Source: Syngnathus acus
Taxonomy: Eukaryota > Chordata > Actinopteri > Syngnathiformes > Syngnathidae
DNA: 64,000 nt
Direction: 5' to 3'
NCBI RefSeq assembly: GCF_901709675.1
Contig: NW_023590222.1
Coordinates: forward strand, 132,001-196,000
In this document: positions 1-7,651 of the stretch, one piece after another
Numbering within the stretch: the stretch's first letter is position 1
Layout of the letters: each line of letters opens with the position of its first letter
The notes under the pieces: generated by a model
What the model was told of the DNA's origin: nothing
What the model saw: the letters and a program-made list of their open reading frames with translations, nothing else
Database searches by the model: none
Program-made: the position numbers and the translations under genes

Positions 1-457
1 GTTTTATGGAGCAGCTCACAAGCCAGTATAGATAGGAATAGGAAAATGCCAAAATAGTTGAGGTTCCACTGAGACTTGAACTCAGGTCGCTGGGGTGAGA
101 GTACAGAGCACTAACCACTACAGTATGGAAACCACACCATTGTTTCATGGAAGTTATGTATATGGTTTTATGGAGCAGCTCACAAGCATATATACAGGAA
201 TAGGCAAATGCCAAAACAGTTGAGGTTCCAATGAGACTTGAACTCGGGTCGCTGGGGTGAGAGTCCAGAGCACTTACCACTACACGATGGAACTCATGCC
301 ATTAATTCATGGAAGTTACGTATATGGTTTTATAGAGCAGCTCACAAGCAGTATAGATAGGAATAGGTAAATGCCAAAAAGGTTGAGGTTCCACTGAGAC
401 TTGAACTCGGATCAGTGGATTCAGAGTCCAGTGTGCTAACCATTACACTATGGAACC
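1..457 (-). repeat. tandem array of tRNA-like units (reverse orientation, copy A)
   Basis: Three tRNA-like units read on the minus strand at 62-133, 224-295 and 387-457, separated by about 90 bp of conserved spacer that contains the recurring GAGCTGCTCCATAAAACCAT stretch. The first two have the CTCTCAC anticodon loop (anticodon CTC, Glu-type) on a body whose acceptor arm resembles tRNA-Gln. The array runs off the left edge. It is the inverted counterpart of the array starting at 6407. Confidence 0.8.
387..457 (-). tRNA. tRNA-Gln(CTG)-like gene or pseudogene
   Basis: Read on the minus strand, the 71-nt sequence matches eukaryotic tRNA-Gln(CTG) closely from memory. The acceptor arm GGTTCCA/TGGAACC pairs fully, the anticodon loop is CTCTGAA (anticodon CTG), and A-box-like and B-box-like (GTTCAAGTC) blocks are present. 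One mismatch lies at the foot of the anticodon stem and one in the T stem. A T run follows about 9 nt after the 3' end, as expected for a pol III terminator. It could be a working gene or a slightly decayed copy. Confidence 0.6.
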
Positions 458-661
458 ACAAGGTCCAGACCATGGCTGGTGTGGGAGCCAGAAGTTTTGA
501 ATTCTTTTTTTTTTTTTTTCTTCTTTTTTTTTTAATTGCTAATGTGTCAATTGCTGGGTATCTGAAACCAGTTTTTCCAGTGTCCAGAGACCAGCTATTC
601 CAATTTAGTCCCATAATTGGCTTTCTGTACAGCGCACAAGTGGCAGGGAAGTCTGGGAGTA
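458..661 (-). repeat. poly(A)-ended segment between the tRNA array and the Tigger-like end
   Basis: About 180 bp of conserved sequence ending, on the minus strand, in an A-rich run (here T's around 506-532). The A-rich end suggests retroposition, but I do not recognise the body and see no coding potential. The same segment lies at this place in every unit. Confidence 0.5.
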
Positions 662-950
662 CAGTCAAACCTCGGTTTTCGAACGTCCCGGTTCTCGAAC
701 AAATCGGAATTCGAACAAAAAAATTCGAGATTTTTTTGCTTCGGTTGTCCAACAAAATTCGGAGGTTGAACCTCGCAAGATGAGCCGAAAGGACCCGAGA
801 AAACCCGACCGCGCGGCTCGGATGCCGACTGACTCCGTTCGTTATTGTAATTTCGTTACTTTGAGGATTGTATTAACCCCTAATCATGCCTCCAAAGAAA
901 GCAAGTGGGAGCAGTAAAGCCATCCTAAAACACAAAGGCGCTCTTTAAGC
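662..950 (+). mobile_element. Tigger-like (pogo/Tc1-mariner) transposon 5' end with transposase N-terminus
   Basis: The segment starts with a terminal-repeat-like CAGTCAAACCTCGGTTTTCG and then an AT-rich subterminal region full of TTCGA motifs. A 20-codon frame at 886-948 reads MPPKKASGSSK and then AILKHKGAL before a stop. Proteins beginning MPPKK/RKAS are typical of Tigger transposases, and the DNA-binding and DDE domains are absent. No matching right end is seen. The family call rests on this short N-terminus and the end sequence, so it is an inference. Confidence 0.5.
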
Positions 951-1149
951 AATGCGACAGTGAGCGCCCGGCGCGCTGCGGTTGCGCGACCGCACCAAAT
1001 TAAGCTCCCTGCGCACTGAGATCCACTTAAATTTTAGAAAGTACATCAGAACTTTAAAAATATTTTCTAAATTTCAGCGACGGCTCTGTCACAATAATGC
1101 GACCAGCGCGGTGCAGTTGGGCGGTCGGCGGCACGCTACGGTTGAGCGT
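951..1149. other. conserved spacer between Tigger-like end and microsatellite
   Basis: A GC-rich then AT-rich stretch found in every unit at this position. It holds no recognisable gene. It may be part of the Tigger-like element or the 3' region of the zinc-finger LINE, but I cannot decide. Confidence 0.4.
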
Positions 1150-1239
1150 TCTCTCTCGCTCTCGCTCTCTCTCGCGCTCTCTCTCTCTCTCTCGCACTCT
1201 TTCTCGCTCTCTCTCGCTCTCACACACACACACACACAC

Positions 1240-1273
<34 letters not shown>
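1150..1273. repeat. (CT)n(CA)n microsatellite
   Basis: A CT/CG-rich run followed by an almost pure CA run. It lies just beyond the zinc-finger LINE fragment in every unit and varies in length between copies. The long frames across it encode only repetitive Ser/Leu, Thr/His or Glu/Arg and are not genes. Confidence 0.95.
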
Positions 1274-1325
1274 CATCATCGGCGGACACTCGGGACGAGT
1301 ATGACTGTCTTCTTCTCAGGGTCGT

Positions 1326-1517
1326 CTACTTGTGGGTCCGTAGGTGGGCGTAGAGGCCGATCCGGGATCCACATATTTTTGTGCAGTGTGGGCAGGGGAA
1401 AGTGGTGGTGGGTTGTGGTCGTGCTGGAGCCTGTTTTTGTCTTTCCTTACGGAGTTGTTGTTTGGTTTCTGGGACACGGCGGAGTTCCTTTTCATGATGT
1501 GCTGCCCCTTCTTGCAT
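1326..1517 (-). pseudogene. C-terminal fragment of a LINE polyprotein with a C2H2 zinc finger
   Basis: A 63-codon frame ends in CPHCTKICGSRIGLYAHLRTH, which carries the spacing C-x2-C-x12-H-x3-H of a C2H2 finger. In the longer copy at 44360-45990 the same sequence forms the C-terminus of a reverse transcriptase polyprotein, so this is a remnant and not a separate zinc-finger gene. Upstream homology stops near 1517, at the same base as in most other copies. Confidence 0.8.
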
Positions 1518-1554
1518 ACAATCGTGTAGTGTTTAATTCCGTTGTGTTCTAGTT

Positions 1555-1828
1555 AAGAAATCACCAGAAAGATCACCATGACAATTGTGAATAATAAATA
1601 AATAATTATTATCTATATTATATATATTATTATTATAATAATAAATAATTGTGATAAATAACTGGAACATCACTCAAATATTGGTGATCCAGTTGAGAGT
1701 CTCACATATTTCTTCGCTATTGAGTTTGCTACTGCATGTGCAGTGATACTGACCGGCAGAATAACATCCGGTTGTTCCCAAAGATGATCTTTTTTCTGAA
1801 ATAATTTTATGTTTACGGACTTAAGTAA
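1555..1828. other. AT-rich tract and unidentified sequence
   Basis: Contains a self-complementary AT-rich run (about 1590-1660) and then about 150 bp of conserved sequence that I do not recognise. Copy A lacks about 300 bp that other copies carry between the zinc-finger fragment and this tract (34563-34862 in copy C). Confidence 0.5.
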
Positions 1829-2084
1829 CCCGGCCGGGTCATACCAAAGACTATAAAAATGGGACCCATTGCCTCCCTGCTTGGCACTCAGCATTAAGGG
1901 TTGGAATTGGGGGGGTTAGATCACCAAATGATTCCCGAGCGCAGCGCCGCTGCTGCTCACTGCTCCCCTCTCCCCCAGGGGATGGATCAAAATCACACGG
2001 GGATGGGTCAAATGCAGAGGACAAATTTCACCACACCCAGACGCGTGTGTGACGATCATTGGGACTTTAAAAAAAAAAAAAAAA
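1829..2084 (+). mobile_element. tRNA-derived SINE, head-truncated
   Basis: Body resembling a widespread teleost SINE: it begins near CGGCCGGGTCATACCAAAG, runs through the TTGGCACTCAGCATTAAGGG block, and ends with a GGGACTTTAAAA-type tail and an A run (2069-2084). The tRNA-related head with A and B boxes is missing. It sits exactly where the hAT transposase frame to its right is cut off, so it probably inserted there. The exact family is not certain. Confidence 0.65.
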
Positions 2085-2432
2085 CGTTGGAAACTTTGGA
2101 ATCCAAAGTGCTTCCAAACGAATGACTTGAAGCCCAAAGGGGAGCGAATTTCATCGTCTTCTTGGACACTAGCCATAGCACCAGCCCAGGAGCCGCGTAG
2201 TTGTCGGCTCCCCTTTCACGTGCCTGCTCTGCTCACAACACAGCACGCCGCGTACTGCTCCCGGAAAGAGGAAGCAAGCAACAATGAACTGGATTTCAAA
2301 ATAAAGTCGCGTCTAATGTCCGAGGTCAAACACGGCGATATAAATCGATGTTTACGTTTAGCATCGATGCCAATAAATCGTAGAGCATTATATCGATTAA
2401 TCGATGTGTATCGATGAATCGTTACACCCCTA
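2085..2432 (-). mobile_element. hAT transposon 5' end with start of a BED-finger transposase
   Basis: On the minus strand the element starts with TAGGGGTGTAACGATTCATC, a common fish hAT end, and a region rich in ATCGAT. A reading frame from 2176 begins MASVQEDDEIRSPLG and includes the SFVWKHFGF motif, typical of the first strand of a BED zinc finger in hAT transposases. The frame is lost at the SINE junction before the zinc ligands. The rest of the transposase and the other end are absent. Confidence 0.65.
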
Positions 2433-2433
2433 G

Positions 2434-2940
2434 TTGATATCATTACATCGTAAGATGGCGCCGCGGATGGCCACCTCGGTGACTCGCTCTATATTTGTTA
2501 TTTTACATCTTTTTAACCTCACTTTGTATCATACTTCCGGTTTGCCACGTAGAGCGCCGCAGCGTCACTTGAGAGAGGATCTACATTCCTACATTTCTAT
2601 ATGCTTTTCTAATTTTTCCTCGCTTTTTACGTTTTTTACTCCAGTTTTGGGAGTTTACTATTGTTGAAAGTCACGGACCGTCAATTCCTGCCATTTCAAC
2701 CACGTCACTGTTTGGCTCTCAGCGGAGGCTTCGTGGCTGTTTGTCTACCGTCGATCATCGGACACGTAAGTATGGCTGCGGATCAAGAGGTTTGTACGGC
2801 TTTGTGCACCAACTGCACCCTTCTCTTAGAGAGGTTGTCCCTGCTAGAGGGACATGTCCGCCAGCTTGAGGAGAATAGTGTGATAACAGTAGATTTTGGC
2901 GGACACAGATGCGGACTGTAGTCAGCCCGCTAGCCCAGTT
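2434..2940 (+). mobile_element. L2-type LINE 5' end with ORF1 N-terminal fragment
   Basis: A GC-rich leader starting near AAGATGGCGCCGCGG is followed by a 49-residue frame at 2772-2921 (MAADQEVCTALCTNC, then a Leu-rich segment RLSLLEGHVRQLEEN that could form a short coiled coil). Such Cys-plus-coiled-coil starts are typical of fish L2 ORF1 proteins. The frame stops after GGHRCGL. The fragment abuts, tail to tail, the reversed 3' end of another L2. Confidence 0.5.
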
Positions 2941-5213
2941 AGCATTAGACTTAGACTTAGACTTAGACAAACCTTATTGTCATTTTGTCAACACTGGGTG
3001 TACACAAAACGAAATTACGTTGCGTACGGCTTTCAACAATGTAGTGGTATTGCGGCTGGTTAAAAAGTGACATTCTATATAAAAATATGAAATAAGATAA
3101 GTATAGAGTACAAAGTGCAGCAGTGATAAAGTATGTAAACAGTGCAGGAGACAAAAACCGTATTTACAAGTGTGCAGAGGAATGCTACGTTTGAATGTTC
3201 AACAGTCTGACGACAGCAGGGAAAAAACTATTGCAGAACCTGGTGGACCTGCAGCGGATGCTGCGAAACCTCTTCCCAGACGGCAGCAGGGAGAACAGTC
3301 CATGGTGAGGGTGTGATGGGTCACTGATAATATTACGGGCTCGGGACACGCAGCGCTGGGATGACAAGTCCTGAATGGAGGGAAGAGGAGCCCCGATGAT
3401 CCTCTCTGCTGTCCTCACCACTCTCCTCAGGTTCTTCCAATCGGAGGCGCTGCAACCTCCACACCACACCGAGAGACAGCTTGTCAGAATGCTCTCTATG
3501 GTGCTTCGGTAGAACGTCCTCATGATGGGTGGGGGCAGGTGGGCTCTCCTCATCCTCCGCAGGAAGTACAAGCGCTTCTGTGCCCTCTTGACTAGTGTTG
3601 TGGTGTTCACAGTCCAGGTGAGGTCGTCTGTGATGTGGACCCCCAGGAATTTAGTGCTGCTGACCACCTCCACAGCTGAGCTGTTGATGATCAGTGGAGC
3701 GTGGTGAGGCTGGTTCTTCCTGAAGTCGACGATGATCTCCTTCGTCTTCTCCACATTCAGGATCAGGCTATTTTCTCTGCACCAGCCCACCAACTGCTCC
3801 ACCTCCTCTCTGTAGTCCAGGTCGTTGATGTCCCTGATGAGGCCCACCACCGTTGTGTCGTCTGCAAACTTCACGATGTGATTGGTGGTGAACCTGGGGG
3901 CGCAGTCGTGTGTCATCAGGGTGAACAGCAGGGGGCTCAGGACGCAGCCCTGAGGGGAGCCTGTGCTGAGGGTGATGACATCTGAGGTGTTCTGTCCGAC
4001 CCGGACTGACTGAGGTCTGTTGGTGAGGAAGTCTAGCAGCCAGTTTCGAAGGGGGGTGCTGAAGCCCAGGTGTTCCAGTTTTTCCACCAGATGCTGTGGA
4101 ATGATGGTGTTAAACGCTGAGCTGAAGTCCAGGAACAGCAACCGCACGTGGGTGTTCCTCTCCTCCAGGTGAGCCAGGCTCAGGTGAAGAACAGAGGAGA
4201 TGGCATCCTCAGTAGAGCGGTTCTGGAACGGGTCGAATGTTGGGGGGAGTCCGGAGACGATGTGTTCTTTAAGCAGCCTTTCGAAGCACTTCATCATGAT
4301 GGGAGTCAGTGCCACAGGTCTGTAGTCATTCAATGAGGTGATTTGAGGTTTCTTCGGCACCGGAATGATGGAGGCATCCTTGAAGCATACTGGCACTGTG
4401 GCTTGGCCCAGCGAGATGTTAAAAATGTCTGTGATGACACCAGCCAGCTGACCTGCACATTCCTTGAACACCCGCCCAGGTATGTTGTCGGGGCCTGGGG
4501 CCTTACGTGGGTTGACTCTTCTCAGAGTCTTCCACACGTTGGCTGAGTCAAGGCAGAGTGCCTCCTCTTCCTGGTGGGGAACAGTTTTAACTGCAGGAGT
4601 GCTGTTTAGTGCCTCAAATCGCCCAAAGAAGTTATTTAGACCATTTAGGAAGTCAGCATCAACCTCACCCAACGGGGGGGAGGGTAAGTTGTAGTCCGTG
4701 ATCGCCCGTATGCCTTGCCACATACTCCTGGTGTTATTGGCGTCGTGGAAACAATCCTGAATTTTTCGACTGTGGCTTCGCTTCGCTAACCTGATGGCAC
4801 GGTTCAAGTTGGCTCTCGCTGTCCTCAGTGCCTCCTTGTCCCCAGACTTGAAGGCTGAGTTCCGTGCTCGTAGCGTATGACGTACCTCCTCAGTCATCCA
4901 GGGTCGTTGGTTGGCTCGGGTGATGATGTTCTTAGTGGTGCTGACGTCCTCGGTGCATTTGTTGATGTAGGCTGACACAGTCATGGCGTACTCATCAATG
5001 TCGATCTGATTGTCATATGTTGCTGCTGATTTGAACATGTCCCAGTCAGAGCACTCAAAGCAGTCCTGGAGTGCCTCCATGGCCCCCTCAGACCACACCC
5101 TCACCTGCTTCACTGTGGGTTTTGCTCTGATCAGCAGGGGCCTGTATGCAGGGATTAGCATAACAGATAGGTGGTCTGAAGAGCCGAGGTGGGGGCGGGG
5201 GGCTGCTCTGAAT
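2941..5213 (-). pseudogene. L2-clade LINE, 3' part with reverse transcriptase (copy A)
   Basis: A 658-residue frame (3185-5161, minus) covers the end of the endonuclease-RT linker and the whole RT, including [35 protein letters not shown] and the catalytic FADD box. The 3' end carries a poly(A)-less tail with (TTAGAC)n repeats, as usual for L2/CR1 elements. Five codons (FAYRQ in the copy at 19545-22355) are missing between 4222 and 4223, inside RT motif 2, so this copy is probably inactive. The endonuclease is cut at 5213, where unrelated sequence starts. Confidence 0.85.
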
Positions 5214-5341
5214 GCACCCCAGATTTTAGGACAATAAATTAGTTAAATTTTGCGCATTATACATGGAAAAAAACGGTAATTTGATTATGCCATAACCCAG
5301 ATTCGAATCGAACACAACGGAATTAAACACTACACGATTGT
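5214..5341. other. breakpoint segment with half of an inverted repeat
   Basis: Begins abruptly at the L2 breakpoint and holds the loop and right arm (TGCGCATTATACATGG) of the inverted repeat that is complete at 17415-17480. The left arm is missing here. No gene. Confidence 0.6.
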
Positions 5342-5533
5342 ATGCAAGAAGGGGCAGCACATCATGAAAAGGAACTCCGCCGTGTCCCAGAAACCAAACA
5401 ACAACTCCGTAAGGAAAGACAAAAACAGGCTCCAGCACGACCACAACCCACCACCACTTTCCCCTGCCCACACTGCACAAAAATATGTGGATCCCGGATC
5501 GGCCTCTACGCCCACCTGCGGACCCACAAGTAG
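5342..5533 (+). pseudogene. C2H2-finger C-terminal LINE fragment (copy B)
   Basis: Same 63-codon remnant as at 1326-1517, in forward orientation, with the C2H2 ligands intact and the stop TAG at 5531-5533. Upstream homology to the longer LINE at 44360-45990 ends at the shared breakpoint near 5342. Confidence 0.8.
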
Positions 5534-5584
5534 ACGACCCTGAGAAGAAGACAGTCATACTCGTCCCGAGTGTCCGCCGATGAT

Positions 5585-5594
5585 GGTGTGTGTG

Positions 5595-5628
<34 letters not shown>

Positions 5629-5704
5629 AGAGCGAGAGAGAGCGAGAAAGAGTGCGAGAGAGAGAGAGAGAGAGCGCGAGAGAGAGCGAGAGAGAGCGAG
5701 AGAG
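5585..5704. repeat. (GT)n(GA)n microsatellite (copy B)
   Basis: Almost pure GT followed by GA/CGAGA repeats, the mirror of 1150-1273. Repetitive frames across it are not genes. Confidence 0.95.
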
Positions 5705-6192
5705 AACGCTCAACCGTAGCGTGCCGCCGACCGCCCAACTGCACCGCGCTGGTCGCATTATTGTGACAGAGCCGTCGCTGAAATTTAGAAAATATTTTTA
5801 AAGTTCTGATGTACTTTCTAAAATTTAAGTGGATCTCAGTGCGCAGGGAGCTTAATTTGGTGCGGTCGCGCAACCGCAGCGCGCCGCGCGCTCACTGTCG
5901 CATTGCTTAAAGAGCGCCTTTGTGTTTTAGGATGGCTTTACTGCTCCCACTTGCTTTCTTTGGAGGCATGATTAGGGGTTAATACAATCCTCAAAGTAAC
6001 GAAATTACAATAACGAACGGAGTCAGTCGGCATCCGGGCCGCGCGGTCGGGTTTTCTCGGGTCCTTTCGGCTCATCTTGCGAGGTTCAACCTCCGAATTT
6101 TGTTGGACAACCGAAGCAAAAAATCTCGAATTTTTTTGTTCGAATTCCGATTTGTTCGAGAACCGGGACGTTCGAAAACCGAGGTTTGACTG
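5705..6192 (-). mobile_element. spacer plus Tigger-like transposon 5' end (copy B)
   Basis: The conserved spacer (5705-5906) is followed on the minus strand by the MPPKK transposase start (5907-5969) and the terminal CAGTCAAACCTCGG ending at 6192. Inverted counterpart of 662-1149. Confidence 0.5.
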
Positions 6193-6406
6193 TACTCCCA
6201 GACTTCCCTGCCACTTGTGCGCTGTACAGAAAGCCAATTATGGGACTAAATTGGAATAGCTGGTCTCTGGACACTGGAAAAACTGGTTTCAGATACCCAG
6301 CAATTGACACATTAGCAATTAAAAAAAAAGAAGAAAAAAAAAAAAAAAATAATTCAAAACTTCTGGCTCCCACACCAGCATATGCCTGCCATGGTCTGGA
6401 CCTTGT
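6193..6406 (+). repeat. poly(A)-ended segment (copy B)
   Basis: Counterpart of 458-661, now with its A-rich end on the plus strand (about 6320-6350). No recognisable gene. Confidence 0.5.
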
Positions 6407-6477
6407 GGTTCCATAGTGTAATGGTTAGCACACTGGACTCTGAATCCACTGATCCGAGTTCAAGTCTCAGTGGAACC
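6407..6477 (+). tRNA. tRNA-Gln(CTG)-like, array unit 1
   Basis: Same sequence class as 387-457: paired GGTTCCA/TGGAACC acceptor arm, GTGT/GCAC D stem, CTCTGAA loop, GTTCAAGTC B-box, and a downstream TTTTT. There is one mismatch each in the anticodon and T stems. Confidence 0.6.
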
Positions 6478-6573
6478 TCAACCTTTTTGACATTTACCTA
6501 TTCCTATCTATGCTATTTGCTTGTGAGCTGCTCCATAAAACCATATAGCTAACTTCCATGGATTAATGGTGTG

Positions 6574-6644
6574 GGTTACATACTCTAGTGGTTAGTGCTC
6601 TGGACTCTCACCCCAGCGACCAGAGTTCAAGTCTCAGTGGAACC
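6574..6644 (+). tRNA. tRNA-like, Glu-type CTC loop, array unit 2
   Basis: Loop CTCTCAC on a Gln-like body. The acceptor arm GGTTACA has one mismatch and the T stem has one, so it is probably a pseudogene. Confidence 0.4.
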
Positions 6645-6734
6645 TCAACTGTTTTGGCATTTGCCTATTCCTATATATATGCTTGTGAGCTGCTCCATAA
6701 AACCATATACATAACTTCCATGAAACAATGGTGT

Positions 6735-6806
6735 GGTTTCCATACTGTAGTGGTTAGTGCTCTGTACTCTCACCCCAGCGACCTGAGTTCAAGTCTCAGT
6801 GGAACC
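6735..6806 (+). tRNA. tRNA-like, Glu-type CTC loop, array unit 3
   Basis: Has an extra T in the acceptor arm (GGTTTCCA). The T stem CTGAG/CTCAG is fully paired, but the upper anticodon stem has two mismatches. Anticodon CTC. Confidence 0.4.
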
Positions 6807-6899
6807 TCAACTATTTTGGCATTTACCTATTCCTATCTATACTGGCTTGTGAGCTGCTCCATAAAACCATATACGTAACTTCCATGAAATAATGTTGTG

Positions 6900-6970
6900 C
6901 GTTCCATAGTGTAGTGGTTAGTGCTCTGGATTCCCACCCCAGTGACTGGAGTTCAAGTCTCAGTGGAACA
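6900..6970 (+). tRNA. tRNA-like with CCC anticodon, array unit 4
   Basis: The loop reads TTCCCAC, giving CCC (Gly-type), on the same body. The first acceptor pair is lost. Probably a mutated array member. Confidence 0.35.
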
Positions 6971-7070
6971 TCAACTATTTTGGCATTTACCTATTCCTAT
7001 GTATATATACTATTTGCTTGTGAGCTGGTCCATAAAACCATATACGTAACTTCCATGACGTAATGCCGTG

Positions 7071-7141
7071 GGTTCCATACTGTAGTGGTTTGTGCTGTGG
7101 ACTCTCACCCCAGCGACTTGAGTTCAAGTCTCAGTGGAACC
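7071..7141 (+). tRNA. tRNA-like, Glu-type CTC loop, array unit 5
   Basis: Acceptor arm fully paired and anticodon CTC. The anticodon stem is weakened. This unit is the empty counterpart of the one split by the L2 at 19303-22326 in copy C. Confidence 0.4.
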
Positions 7142-7237
7142 TCAACTATTTTGGCATTTACCTATTCCCATGTATGCAATTTGCTTGTGAGCTGCTCTAT
7201 AAAACCATATAGGTAACTTCCATGGATTAATAGTGTG

Positions 7238-7308
7238 GGTTCCATACTGTAGTGGTTAGTACTCTAGACTCTCACCCCAGCGCCCTGCGTTCAAGTCTCA
7301 GTGGAACC
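7238..7308 (+). tRNA. tRNA-like, Glu-type CTC loop, array unit 6
   Basis: Acceptor arm paired and anticodon CTC. The T stem has mismatches (CTGCG/CTCAG). Confidence 0.35.
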
Positions 7309-7413
7309 TCAACTATTTTGGCATTTACCTATTCCTATTTATACTATTCCTATATCTGGCTTGTGAGCTGCTCCATAAAACCATATACGTAACTTCCATG
7401 GAATATTGGTGTG

Positions 7414-7484
7414 CGTTCCATAGTGTAGTGGTTAATGCTCTGGTCTCTCACCCCAGTGACCTGAGTTCAAGTCTCAGTGGAACC
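7414..7484 (+). tRNA. tRNA-like, Glu-type CTC loop, array unit 7
   Basis: Starts CGTTCCA, so the first pair is lost. T stem paired and anticodon CTC. The following spacer begins TGAACTATTTTG. Confidence 0.4.
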
Positions 7485-7580
7485 TGAACTATTTTGACAT
7501 TTACCTATTCCTATCTATGCTATTTGCTTGTGAGCTGCTCCATAAAACCATATAGGTAACATCCATGAAGTAATGGCGTG

Positions 7581-7651
7581 GGTTCTGTAGTGTAGTGGTT
7601 AGTGCTCTGTACTCTCACCCCAGCGACCTGAGTTCAAATCCCAGTGGGACC
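7581..7651 (+). tRNA. tRNA-like, Glu-type CTC loop, array unit 8 (last)
   Basis: Acceptor GGTTCTG/TGGGACC pairs throughout using wobble pairs, and the loop is CTCTCAC. The flank differs from the other units and leads into the minisatellite; no T4 run lies close downstream. Confidence 0.4.

Larger units (their letters stand above)
6407..7651 (+). repeat. tandem array of tRNA-like units (copy B)
   Basis: Eight tRNA-like units recur every 150-175 bp: 6407-6477, 6574-6644, 6735-6806, 6900-6970, 7071-7141, 7238-7308, 7414-7484 and 7581-7651. Each is followed by a conserved spacer of about 90-95 bp that begins TCAACTATTTTGGCATTT, so a T4 run lies 8-9 nt past most tRNA 3' ends, where a pol III terminator would be. 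Unit 1 has a Gln anticodon (CTG). Most others have CTC in the loop CTCTCAC, which is the loop of tRNA-Glu. One has CCC. The array could be an amplified tRNA cluster or a tRNA-derived satellite; many stems have mismatches. Confidence 0.85.

Noticed and set aside
1097-1552. Long frames rich in Ser/Leu/Arg, Thr/His or Val/Cys over the GT/GA microsatellites (also near 5226-5873, 17440-18093, 35060-35440, 45728-46361)
   Set aside because: They are translations of dinucleotide repeats fused to antisense of the LINE zinc-finger fragment; no independent protein signal.
3701-3985. 94-codon frame antisense to the L2 RT (also at 15633, 20061 and 32134)
   Set aside because: A shadow of the RT frame, conserved only because the RT DNA is; no known motif.
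5342-5533. Independent C2H2 zinc-finger gene
   Set aside because: The same sequence is the C-terminus of the LINE polyprotein at 44360-45990.
6407-7651. CRISPR-like reading of the regular repeat-spacer pattern
   Set aside because: Repeats are about 70-nt tRNA-like sequences and the spacers are also conserved; the context is eukaryotic and no cas genes are present.
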